This document shows positions 8,721 through 16,250 of a DNA stretch of 64,000 nucleotides, piece by piece (position 1 is the stretch's first letter; the number at the start of each line of letters is the position of its first letter). The position numbers and the translations under genes are program-made. Origin of the DNA: Rikenellaceae bacterium (GTDB lineage: Bacteria > Bacteroidota > Bacteroidia > Bacteroidales > Rikenellaceae); assembly GCA_015059945.1 (NCBI GenBank), contig SUZJ01000008.1:1-64000 (forward strand). Direction: 5' to 3'. The notes under the pieces were generated by a model. It made no database searches, was not told the origin of the DNA, and was given only the letters and a program-made list of their open reading frames with translations.

Positions 8721-8751
8721 TTGACACCCACGCCAAAAAACGCTATTTTTG
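8721..8751 (+). promoter_or_regulatory. Promoter for feoAB
   Basis: TTG (8721-8723) and TATTTTTG (8744-8751) are 20 bp apart, matching the Bacteroidetes consensus. The leader to the ATG at 8799 would be about 40 nt. No iron-regulator box was identified with confidence. Confidence 0.75.
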
Positions 8752-8798
8752 TACCCTCAAAAATAGACCACAACCAAGGAATTTTACTCCTCTCATAT

Positions 8799-11180
8799 AT
8801 GAAATTATCGGAACTCAGGGAAGGGCAGTCGGCAGTGATTGTAAAAGTAGCGGGCCACGGTGGTTTTCGCAAGCGCATTATGGAGATGGGCTTTGTGCGA
8901 GGCCAGCAGGTGCGCACTGTGCTCGATTCGCCCCTCAAAGACCCCGTAAAATATACCGTTATGGGCTACAACGTGTCGCTGCGTCGTGCCGAGGCCGCTA
9001 TGATTGAGGTACTGCCCCCAAGCGAGGCCGACAAGCTCCACACCGAGCCTGTGAGCACCTTTGGTTGCTCGACCTCGTGCGACAGCTGCACCATAGCCTC
9101 GTGTGGCCGCAAGGTGGGCTCAACCCTACGTCGCAACGAGATAAACGTGGCTCTGGTGGGCAACCCCAACAGTGGCAAGACATCGCTCTTCAACGCCCTT
9201 TCGGGCAGCAGCGAGCACGTGGGCAATTACAGTGGCGTAACCGTCGATGCCAAGTTTGGCAAGCTCAACTATCGCGGCTACCGCATCAACCTCACCGACC
9301 TGCCCGGCACCTACTCGCTCTCGGCCTACACCCCCGAGGAGGTCTATGTGCGCGAACACCTCTACGAGAAGATGCCCGACGTGATTATCAATGCCGTAGT
9401 GGCCTCGAACCTCGAGCGCAACCTCTACCTGACGAGCGAACTGATTGACCTCAACCAACGTACCGTAGTGGCACTGAATATGTACGACGAGTTGGAGCGC
9501 AGCGGTGCCAAGTTTGACTATGCCCAGATGGGTGCAATGGTGGGCATACCCTTTATACCTACCATCGCCAAGAGCGGCTACGGCTTGGAGGAGCTGCTCG
9601 ACACCGTCATCGAGCTCCTCGAGGGGCGCAACAAGGTGGCTCGCCACGTTCATATCAACTACGGCCCACAGATGGAGGAGGTCATACGCCAACTCTCTGA
9701 CCAGTTGCGCGAGGCAGATGACGTGCCACGCCAATTCCCCATTCGCTACTGGGCAGCCAAACTGATCGAGGGCGACAAAGAGGCAGAGCGCATACTCTCT
9801 GGCTGCAAAGATTTCGACAAGTGGCACCAAATGGCCCGCCAATCGGCCGAGCGCATAGAGCGCGAACTGAAAAACGATGTCGAGAGCATCATCAGCGACT
9901 ACAAGTATGGCTTCATTGCGGGTGCTTTGGAGGAGACCTTGAGCGAGGGGGGCGTGGACATAAACCTGCGCTCGCGTCGCATCGACCGCCTTGTGGCCAA
10001 CAAGTGGCTCGGCTTCCCGATATTTATCCTGCTGGTGTGGCTTATGTTCTACGCCACCTACGCCTTGGGCTCCTATCCGCAGGGGTGGATCGAGAGCGGC
10101 TTTGGTCTGCTGGGCGAGTGGCTGTGGGGCCTGATGCCCGACGGAGCCCTGCGCGACCTGGTCGTAAACGGCATAATCGGTGGCGTGGGCAGCGTGGCAG
10201 TATTCCTGCCTAACATACTGATACTCTATCTGTTCATATCGCTTATGGAAGATAGCGGCTATATGGCTCGCGCAGCCTTCATTATGGACAGGCTTATGCA
10301 CCGAATGGGCCTACACGGCAAGTCGTTCATACCGCTCATTATGGGCTTCGGTTGCAACGTGCCCGCCATTATGGCTACGCGCACCATCGAGAGCCACAGC
10401 AGCCGACTTATTACCATACTGGTTACACCCTTTATGTCGTGTAGCGCACGCCTGCCCGTATTCTTGCTGCTGGCCGGCACCTTCTTCCCGCGCCACGCCG
10501 CAACGGTGCTGATTGCACTCTACCTGCTGGGCATATTGGTGGCCTTCGCTACGGCCCGACTGCTGCGCCGCACCAAGTTCAAGAGGGATGAAACCCCATT
10601 TGTTATGGAGCTGCCCCCCTACCGCTGGCCCACCGCCAAGATGACCCTGCGACACATGTGGGACAAGTGCGCACAGTATATCAAAAAGATTGGTACGACC
10701 ATACTGCTGGCCACGGTGGTCATCTGGTTTTTCAGCTACTACCCCCGCCCCGAGGTGAGCGAGGTGGCTGCCGAGGTTGCTACGACCGAGAGCGTTGCTT
10801 CGACCACCAACGACAACTCGTATATGGCTCGCATAGGCCACTTCATCGAGCCCGCAATGCGCCCTCTGGGACTCGATTGGAGAGCAGGTATGGCTCTGGT
10901 GACCAGCATCCCTGCAAAGGAGTTGGTCGTAAGCACAATGGCTGTGCTCTATGGTGGCGACGACATAGCCTCGCTGTCGGACAACATACTCACCCAGAGC
11001 AATATGACTCCCTCGTCGGCCATAGCCTTTATGGTCTTTATACTGCTCTTCTTCCCCTGCATTGCTACCCTTTCGACGGTGCGTAGCGAGACTGGCAGTC
11101 GTGGGTGGATGTGGTTTACGATTATCTACAATACCGGCATTGCGTGGCTGTTGGCTTGGCTGGCCCACCTTATATTTTAA
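8799..11180 (+). CDS. feoB: Fused FeoA-FeoB ferrous iron transporter
   Basis: This 793-residue protein imports Fe(II) across the inner membrane. Residues 1-75 are an SH3-like FeoA domain (MKLSELREGQSAVIVKVAG). A cysteine-rich linker (Cys90, 94, 97, 102) follows. The G-domain comes next, with G1 GNPNSGKTS (121-129), G2 around GVTVD and G3 DLPG (167-170). The C-terminal half is the FeoB membrane domain with two gate regions. The start at 8799 is chosen because FeoA domains begin MKLSEL and the promoter -7 box ends at 8751. FeoA-FeoB fusions are usual in Bacteroidetes. Confidence 0.95.
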   Translation: MKLSELREGQSAVIVKVAGHGGFRKRIMEMGFVRGQQVRTVLDSPLKDPVKYTVMGYNVSLRRAEAAMIEVLPPSEADKLHTEPVSTFGCSTSCDSCTIASCGRKVGSTLRRNEINVALVGNPNSGKTSLFNALSGSSEHVGNYSGVTVDAKFGKLNYRGYRINLTDLPGTYSLSAYTPEEVYVREHLYEKMPDVIINAVVASNLERNLYLTSELIDLNQRTVVALNMYDELERSGAKFDYAQMGAMVGIPFIPTIAKSGYGLEELLDTVIELLEGRNKVARHVHINYGPQMEEVIRQLSDQLREADDVPRQFPIRYWAAKLIEGDKEAERILSGCKDFDKWHQMARQSAERIERELKNDVESIISDYKYGFIAGALEETLSEGGVDINLRSRRIDRLVANKWLGFPIFILLVWLMFYATYALGSYPQGWIESGFGLLGEWLWGLMPDGALRDLVVNGIIGGVGSVAVFLPNILILYLFISLMEDSGYMARAAFIMDRLMHRMGLHGKSFIPLIMGFGCNVPAIMATRTIESHSSRLITILVTPFMSCSARLPVFLLLAGTFFPRHAATVLIALYLLGILVAFATARLLRRTKFKRDETPFVMELPPYRWPTAKMTLRHMWDKCAQYIKKIGTTILLATVVIWFFSYYPRPEVSEVAAEVATTESVASTTNDNSYMARIGHFIEPAMRPLGLDWRAGMALVTSIPAKELVVSTMAVLYGGDDIASLSDNILTQSNMTPSSAIAFMVFILLFFPCIATLSTVRSETGSRGWMWFTIIYNTGIAWLLAWLAHLIF

Positions 11181-11204
11181 CCTCTAAGATTTGACTAAAT
11201 ACAT

Positions 11205-11234
11205 CGAGGGCTCCTGCGGTTGCAGGAGCCCTCG
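11205..11234. terminator. Hairpin 3' of feoAB, possible terminator
   Basis: A perfect 13-bp GC-rich stem (arm CGAGGGCTCCTGC) with a GGTT loop lies 24 bp after the feoAB stop. There is no T-run, so it may stabilise the 3' end rather than terminate on its own. Confidence 0.6.
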
Positions 11235-11294
11235 ACGCCCATATAAGAACTTAAACTTTATTTGTTCTTGCTCTTTTATTTCATTAGCACCCAA

Positions 11295-12119
11295 CTATTG
11301 CAACATAGGCACTCGCAGCGTTGTAGTAGTGTCGCTCTCGTTGTAGACCGAGCCATAGGGGGTAGGCTCAATCGAGCCCACAAACTCATCGACCTTGCCG
11401 GCCTCGTTCCACCAATACCAATTGAACACAACGTAAAGGTTGTAGATAACCCCACTATCGTCGTCATCGCGGTTGTAAATATCCTGAATATCCTCGGTCA
11501 GGCGGAACGATACCCACTCGTAGATACCCTCGCACTTGTCGGTCGAGGCGTTGGTGCCGTCGCCCTTGTGGCGCAACATCAGCGCCATAGTGTTGTCCGA
11601 CGAGCTTGCATCATCAAAGATAAGGTCAATGTCGTGAACAAAATCTTTGGGGGTATTGAGCCCCTCGACATAGCATATCTGCACATTCACATAGCCACCC
11701 GACACAGTTGCCTGAACAGGCGACACAGGGTCGGTGCCAAGGGCCTTCTTCTCCTCTTCGGTCATCTGCGAGAGCATCTTCATATCCTCGATGTGGAGGG
11801 GGTAGATGCAGTTCAGTCGGATGTCGAAGGTGCTGCCACCTCGGTTTTTCAGCACCGTATAGTTGTAGAATATGCGGCCACTGAGAGCCTTCACCTCATC
11901 CTCGCTCAGCTGTGCGCCCAGCTCGGTGATGTAGAGCAGATCGCCCGAGTCCTCGCTAATTGTGCCTGCTACCCCATCAATCGTGCCAAAAGCTGTGTAG
12001 GCATTCATATTTTCATCGGCCCCATCCAGGTCGGCCGAACACGCAGCCACTACAACTGCCAGAGCAGCCACCATAGCCACCCTGAGAAAACTAACCACCT
12101 TGTTGTTAATAAACTTCAT
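11295..12119 (-). CDS. NigD-like lipoprotein
   Basis: This 274-residue protein has a signal peptide ending in the lipobox VVAAC (Cys27), so it is exported and lipidated. The mature protein is acidic and strand-rich. It ends with a region with two aromatic clusters (VFNWYWW) and YNESDTTTTLRVPML. The overall layout resembles the NigD-like lipoproteins common in Bacteroidales, whose role is unclear; this is a family-level guess. It lies 39 bp downstream of the barrel protein gene in a sigma factor locus, so it may be a surface or regulatory component of that system. Confidence 0.6.
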   Translation of the reverse strand: MKFINNKVVSFLRVAMVAALAVVVAACSADLDGADENMNAYTAFGTIDGVAGTISEDSGDLLYITELGAQLSEDEVKALSGRIFYNYTVLKNRGGSTFDIRLNCIYPLHIEDMKMLSQMTEEEKKALGTDPVSPVQATVSGGYVNVQICYVEGLNTPKDFVHDIDLIFDDASSSDNTMALMLRHKGDGTNASTDKCEGIYEWVSFRLTEDIQDIYNRDDDDSGVIYNLYVVFNWYWWNEAGKVDEFVGSIEPTPYGSVYNESDTTTTLRVPMLQ

Positions 12120-12158
12120 CTTTATACCTTTAATATATATTCGTTTCTACTATTATAT

Positions 12159-13535
12159 TTACCTAAATGCAAACCTCAAGCCCGCCATAAGCGAGAAGCC
12201 CAGCGGGTGCTCCGAGCGCCACGACGAGGGTTGTGGCTTGGTAGCGGTCCAATAGCCCACACCTGCCTCGGCAAAGAGCCCCCAGTTATCCACCAGCCTG
12301 TAATTCACACCTGCCGCTGCGTTAAGGCCAATCTGCACACCCTCGGTAGCTATATCCTCTACCAAGTTGATAGCGCCGTCGATGTACTGCCTCTTCTTGG
12401 CAGCCACACAGAACTCGATCGAACTGCCCGCCTTGCCGTAGATAGAGAGCGAGCCAAAGTCTACGAGGTTGATGTTTACGGCCAATGGGATACCGATATA
12501 GTGCAGATTTTGGGTGTAGTGATAGTTGCTCATCTTGCCCGAGTTGTCGCTCTTTGAGTAGAGGTTGGTATAGGTCAAACCGCTCTCTAATGCGAGCCAC
12601 TCGCCCAAAGCAAAACTTGCGCTCAGGCCCACCGATACGGGCATATAGTGCTTCAGCTCCGACACCTCTTTGCGGGGCGCCTTCATAAAGGTAGGCGTTC
12701 CTGCCAGAGTGGCATCATTGCCCGAAGCGACCATTTCGTTTATCATCATCTCGCTGTTGGCCAGGTTATTGACTTGGATGTGGCCCTGATTGAAGCCCAC
12801 ATTGGTAGCATAGAGGCTCACGTCGGTAGGGCTCAGGAGCCTCAATCCCTCTTGCTGCTCGTCATAAAACTCCTCTTGGCCGAGCACATTGCGCCAGTAC
12901 TCCTCAATCTCGGCATTGCTCTTGCGCTGTACTTTGCGCTTGGTGCGCTTGACGGAGGTCGATTTAGCCGCATCGGCGCTCTTCTTCGAGTTGTCGGCCA
13001 CCACTTCGGTCATCTGCTTGATGCTCTCGGCCTCGCCCTCATCGACAACGCTCTCGCCTGCGGCCTTAACCGATGCGGGTAGCTGCTGCGATGCCGAAGT
13101 GAGCAGATTGCTGGATGTAGCTGCTGCCAACCACTCCTCTACGCTTGGCTGCTCGCCTTGTATCTCTACTTCGGGCTGCTGTTCGGACTGTGTGATCTGC
13201 TCGGGCTGTGCCACGGCCACCACAACCTCTTCGGGGGCGCTCTGGTCGGTCACAACCACCACACCCACAAAGAGGGCAATGGCAGCTGCCACAGCAACGC
13301 TTGCGCGCACCCACTGGCGGCTCCACAGGGGCACCACGCGCTTGGGCTGCTGCTCCACAACCTCGGGAGCCTCAGCCTCCTGCTGCTCGGCCTCTTGTGT
13401 GGCGGCAGGGGTGGCTTGGCCCATTGCGGCGAGTGTAGCCTCAATGCGGTCGAAGAGCCCCTCGGATGGCATCTCGCGCATCTCGGAGAGCTTGTCGCCC
13501 AGCAGTTGGTCAAATATATCTCGTTTGTCGTTCAT
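12159..13535 (-). CDS. Membrane protein with anti-sigma-like N-terminus, one TM and C-terminal outer-membrane beta-barrel domain
   Basis: The 458 residues fall into four parts. A cytoplasmic-looking N-terminus (1-75, IFDQLLGDKLSEM) resembles the start of Bacteroidetes anti-sigma proteins. One hydrophobic segment spans about 77-96. A long Gln/Glu/Ser/Lys-rich linker runs to about 280. The C-terminal region has alternating hydrophobic strands (MPVSVGLSASFALGEWLAL onward) and ends in FRFAFR-like aromatics, as in OMP_b-brl proteins. The gene follows an ECF sigma gene on the same strand, which supports a sensor/anti-sigma role. An inner-membrane helix joined to a porin-like domain is topologically odd. 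Function is inferred. Confidence 0.7.
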   Translation of the reverse strand: MNDKRDIFDQLLGDKLSEMREMPSEGLFDRIEATLAAMGQATPAATQEAEQQEAEAPEVVEQQPKRVVPLWSRQWVRASVAVAAAIALFVGVVVVTDQSAPEEVVVAVAQPEQITQSEQQPEVEIQGEQPSVEEWLAAATSSNLLTSASQQLPASVKAAGESVVDEGEAESIKQMTEVVADNSKKSADAAKSTSVKRTKRKVQRKSNAEIEEYWRNVLGQEEFYDEQQEGLRLLSPTDVSLYATNVGFNQGHIQVNNLANSEMMINEMVASGNDATLAGTPTFMKAPRKEVSELKHYMPVSVGLSASFALGEWLALESGLTYTNLYSKSDNSGKMSNYHYTQNLHYIGIPLAVNINLVDFGSLSIYGKAGSSIEFCVAAKKRQYIDGAINLVEDIATEGVQIGLNAAAGVNYRLVDNWGLFAEAGVGYWTATKPQPSSWRSEHPLGFSLMAGLRFAFR

Positions 13536-13543
13536 ACTTTTTT

Positions 13544-13578
13544 GTGTCTAACGTCTGGCGTCGAGCGTCTAACGTCTT
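13544..13578. repeat. Heptamer array, units of the ACGTCTA type, 5 copies
   Basis: Five 7-bp units (GTGTCTA, ACGTCTG, GCGTCGA, GCGTCTA, ACGTCTT) lie just upstream of the barrel-protein start. The reverse complement is the same GACGTTA heptamer found in arrays at 29505 and 38097. Confidence 0.75.
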
Positions 13579-13615
13579 TTTTCTTTTCATTAGGGGCCTT
13601 AAAGCCAAATCTATA

Positions 13616-13699
13616 AAAGCACCTCAGCCCCATTCCAAAAGCCCTCGGCCCTCAACTTTCAAAAGCCACTCGGCCCCATCTCAAAAACCTCGGCCCCTC
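13616..13699. repeat. Imperfect ~22-bp tandem repeat, about 4 copies
   Basis: Units of about 20-24 bp share AAAAGC followed by CCTCGGCCCC (one copy has CTCAG). They fill the gap between the sigma factor gene and the heptamer array. No coding or promoter signal was seen. Confidence 0.55.
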
Positions 13700-14251
13700 T
13701 TAAAATTCGCCCTCTTCGTAGGAGTGCCGCAGCTTTTCGGCAAGCCGCTGCTTGGCGCGGAGGTATTGGCTGCGACTGGTGGCCTCGTTTATGCCGAGCA
13801 TTTGGCCTATCTCGGCGTGGCTGTAACCCTCGACGGCATAGAGGTTGAGCACCATTCGGTATCCTTCGGGCAGCTCCTCGATAGCCTTGCGCAGGTCGGC
13901 CGCCCCTATTTGGGCCAGTGCATCGGGTGGGGCTCCTCCTGTGCGCCTGGGCGGCAAGTCGCCCACATCTTCGTCTACCACCCCCAGCGGATTGGCCTTG
14001 CGCAGGTGAGTAAGTGCGGTGTTCACAAATATGCGCCTACACCAAGCGTCAAAAACTCCCTCGCCTCGCCAGTCGCCTATTTTGGTAAAGAGGGTTATAA
14101 ATCCGTCGTGGAGCAGGTCTTCGGCGGTGGCCTTGTCGGTCACATAGCGCCTGATGACGGCAAACATAAGGGGTGCGTAGTGGTCGTATAAGGCCCTACG
14201 AGCTTGGCTATCGCCCTTGCGACAACCCTCTATGATACCAATCTCTATCAA
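13700..14251 (-). CDS. ECF-type RNA polymerase sigma-70 factor
   Basis: This 183-residue sigma factor has region 2 at about 15-90 (EDLLHDGFITLFTKIGDW, then VFDAWCRRIFVNTALTHLRK) for core and -10 binding. Region 4 lies at about 115-175 (LPEGYRMVLNLYAVEGYSH and a helix-turn-helix with EATSRSQYLRAKQRL). The best start is TTG at 14251; an ATG at 14267 is out of frame and the in-frame path upstream is stopped. The next gene on the strand encodes a membrane protein with anti-sigma-like N-terminus, the usual partner arrangement. No -7 box of the housekeeping type was found upstream, so it may be autoregulated. Confidence 0.9.
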   Translation of the reverse strand: MIEIGIIEGCRKGDSQARRALYDHYAPLMFAVIRRYVTDKATAEDLLHDGFITLFTKIGDWRGEGVFDAWCRRIFVNTALTHLRKANPLGVVDEDVGDLPPRRTGGAPPDALAQIGAADLRKAIEELPEGYRMVLNLYAVEGYSHAEIGQMLGINEATSRSQYLRAKQRLAEKLRHSYEEGEF

Positions 14252-14336
14252 CGTCTGACTTGCTCATACATTGGTATGACGCAAAACGGGGGTAAAACGT
14301 TGCATCGTACCACTGAAAAAAGTGAAAAATTTTTTG

Positions 14337-15074
14337 CTACCTGCCTCGCTGGGCAATTACGAACTCGACCTCTTTGAACAGATAGTGGTGCAACTGGCCG
14401 TCGGCCTTGTGGCGCAGGGCCAGCTCTCCCGAGGGCTTAACCCCCTCGAGGGTGGCCACAAACTCCTCGCCCGAGGGGAGCTTGTAGGTATGCTCGCTCG
14501 CCAAGCGGTAGAGGTGCGAGTGGTAGTCGGCCTGCAACCTCTCGGGCTCGCTCTTCAACATTTTATAGCGGGCCTCCAACGAGTCGTACAACTTCTCGAA
14601 CACCTCGTTGATGTTGTGCTCACTGCCCGTAAGCAGGGCCAGCGATGTTGGGTTGGGCACCCACTCGGCAAACTCCTTCTGGTTGATATTCAGACCAATG
14701 CCTACTATTGTGCGGGCCAACTTACCCTCGGCACCCAAGTCGTGCTCTATGAGCACTCCACACACCTTGTCGTCGCCCACATATATATCGTTTGTCCACT
14801 TGATGGTGGCCTCGACCTTGTACTGCGCCAGTGTATCGACCAGTGCCAGAGCCACAGCCTCGGAGAGCAGAAACTGCTCTTTGGCGGGCAGGAAATCGGG
14901 CTTCCAGATGAGCGAGAGGGTGAGGTTTTGCCCTGCGGCACTATCCCACTTGTTGCCCCTCTGACCTCGGCCTGCGGTCTGTTCGAGTGCTACCACCACA
15001 TCGCCGTGAGCATAGCAGGGGTTTTTGGCCTCTGCATTGGTCGATGTCATCTTTTTGAAAACAAAAACAGCCAT
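14337..15074 (-). CDS. birA: Biotin-[acetyl-CoA-carboxylase] ligase (BirA, catalytic form)
   Basis: The enzyme activates biotin as biotinyl-AMP and attaches it to carrier lysines of carboxylases. At 245 residues it lacks the DNA-binding domain of E. coli BirA and is the monofunctional type. Key motifs are STNAEAK (11-17), the biotin loop GRGQRG (35-40), KWTNDIYV and the VGIGLNIN segment. It lies near mutA/mutB and meaB functions in the same window, in keeping with biotin-dependent carboxylation in propionate metabolism. It is preceded by an array-rich 210-bp gap, so it probably has its own promoter, not recognised. Confidence 0.93.
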   Translation of the reverse strand: MAVFVFKKMTSTNAEAKNPCYAHGDVVVALEQTAGRGQRGNKWDSAAGQNLTLSLIWKPDFLPAKEQFLLSEAVALALVDTLAQYKVEATIKWTNDIYVGDDKVCGVLIEHDLGAEGKLARTIVGIGLNINQKEFAEWVPNPTSLALLTGSEHNINEVFEKLYDSLEARYKMLKSEPERLQADYHSHLYRLASEHTYKLPSGEEFVATLEGVKPSGELALRHKADGQLHHYLFKEVEFVIAQRGR

Positions 15075-15083
15075 ATATTTTTT

Positions 15084-15179
15084 GTCGACCGTCGACCGTC
15101 AACCGTCGACCGTCTAAATGAATTGAAAATTGAAAGTTGAAAGTTCCCTAAATTCCCTAAACTCCCTAACTTCCCTAAT
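15084..15179. repeat. Three abutting tandem arrays: 7-bp, 7-bp and 9-bp units
   Basis: Positions 15084-15114 hold four GTCGACC heptamers plus a partial one. Positions 15123-15143 hold three TTGAAAR heptamers. Positions 15144-15179 hold four nonamers (TTCCCTAAA type). Three different short-period arrays lie side by side within 100 bp between birA and dapD. Confidence 0.85.
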
Positions 15180-15196
15180 TAAAATTTTGAATCTTG

Positions 15197-15278
15197 GCAA
15201 ATGCGAGTAAGCGAGGGCAGAGCGCACTTGTGCACTATGCCGAGCGAGAGCATTTTAGAGCAACCAAAGGTTGGTCAA
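15197..15278. repeat. 82-bp structured dispersed repeat, copy 1
   Basis: This 82-bp sequence matches 29332-29413 closely, with the same length. GGCAGAG (15216-15222) can pair with CTATGCC (15235-15241). Inside it GCA-CTTG-TGC forms a small hairpin, and at 15261-15273 CAACC-AAA-GGTTG forms another. In the other copy these arms have changed on both sides while pairing is kept. It ends eight bases before the dapD stop. Confidence 0.8.
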
Positions 15279-15285
15279 TTTTGAA

Positions 15286-16107
15286 TTATACCGATAGGTC
15301 GAACTCGCGCAAAGCGTCGTTGAGCGAGGTCTTTTTGTCGGTAGACTCTTTGCGCTGGCCGATAATCAGGGCGCAGCTCACCTGGTAGTCGCCCGCAGGA
15401 TAGTGGCGCGTGTAGCTGCCGGGGATGACCACCGAGCGTGGAGGAACATAGCCCTTATACTCAACAGGCTCCGCTCCCGTAACGTCTATAATCTTGGTCG
15501 ATGCGGTAATGACCGTATTGGCACCCAGCACCGCCTCGCGGCCAATGTGAGCACCCTCAACCACAATACACCTCGAGCCAATGAAGCAGTTGTCCTCGAT
15601 GATTACTGGGGCTGCCTGCACGGGCTCCAACACTCCGCCAATGCCCACACCACCGCTCAGGTGTACACCCTTACCAATCTGGGCACACGAGCCTACGGTG
15701 GCCCAAGTGTCTACCATAGTGCCGCTATCTACGTAGGCTCCAATGTTTACATACGAGGGCATAAGAATTGTACCCTTGGCCAAGTAGGCGCCATAGCGAG
15801 CCACAGCGTGGGGCACCACCCTCACGCCCAACTGCTCGTAGCCGTGTTTGAGAGGCATCTTGTCGTAAAACTCCAAGTCGCCTGCGTGCGAGGTTTTCAT
15901 ACCGTGGGTGGGGAAGTAGAGAATTACGGCCTTCTTTACCCACTCGTTCACCTGCCACTTGCCCTCGGCGGTGGGCTCGGCCACGCGCAGGGTGCCCTTG
16001 TCGAGCAGGTCTACCACCTCTTCGATGGCGGCCAGAGTTGCAGGGTTGTGGAGCTGCTCGGCATCGGCCCAAGCAGCCTCGATTTTGGTTTTCAATTCGC
16101 TATACAT
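15286..16107 (-). CDS. dapD: 2,3,4,5-tetrahydropyridine-2,6-dicarboxylate N-succinyltransferase DapD
   Basis: DapD succinylates tetrahydrodipicolinate in the lysine/meso-diaminopimelate pathway. The 273-residue protein has the N-terminal helical region (MYSELKTKIEAAWADA) and KAVILYFPTHGM. The left-handed beta-helix follows, with hexapeptide repeats such as IGAYVDSGTMVDTWATVGS, and the C-terminal GSYTRHYPAG. Length and motifs are typical of the succinyltransferase class. Its 3' side is bordered by repeat copy 1. Confidence 0.95.
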   Translation of the reverse strand: MYSELKTKIEAAWADAEQLHNPATLAAIEEVVDLLDKGTLRVAEPTAEGKWQVNEWVKKAVILYFPTHGMKTSHAGDLEFYDKMPLKHGYEQLGVRVVPHAVARYGAYLAKGTILMPSYVNIGAYVDSGTMVDTWATVGSCAQIGKGVHLSGGVGIGGVLEPVQAAPVIIEDNCFIGSRCIVVEGAHIGREAVLGANTVITASTKIIDVTGAEPVEYKGYVPPRSVVIPGSYTRHYPAGDYQVSCALIIGQRKESTDKKTSLNDALREFDLSV

Positions 16108-16194
16108 ATCTATTAAAATTTGCTTAATTTGTCATAATTGGCGCTTAAAAAGGGCGCATTATGCAAAGATGCAAAAAATAGTGGAGATTTGTAT

Positions 16195-16202
16195 TATATT
16201 TG
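16195..16202 (+). promoter_or_regulatory. -7 promoter box for the acyltransferase gene
   Basis: TATATTTG matches the -7 consensus; the leader to 16251 would be about 42 nt. A -33 TTG is not evident. Confidence 0.45.
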
Positions 16203-16250
16203 CGCCGTTTTGGACAGAAAATTACACAGCAAACAGACTTTTATACATTT

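Noticed and set aside
14251-14267. ATG start at 14267 for the ECF sigma factor, or a frameshift
   Set aside because: That ATG is out of frame with the conserved protein and an in-frame stop lies between; the TTG at 14251 gives a complete sigma factor without invoking a sequencing error.
15194-15388. Small open frame running through the 82-bp repeat
   Set aside because: The changes between the two repeat copies keep base pairing, not codons, and the frame runs into dapD on the other strand.
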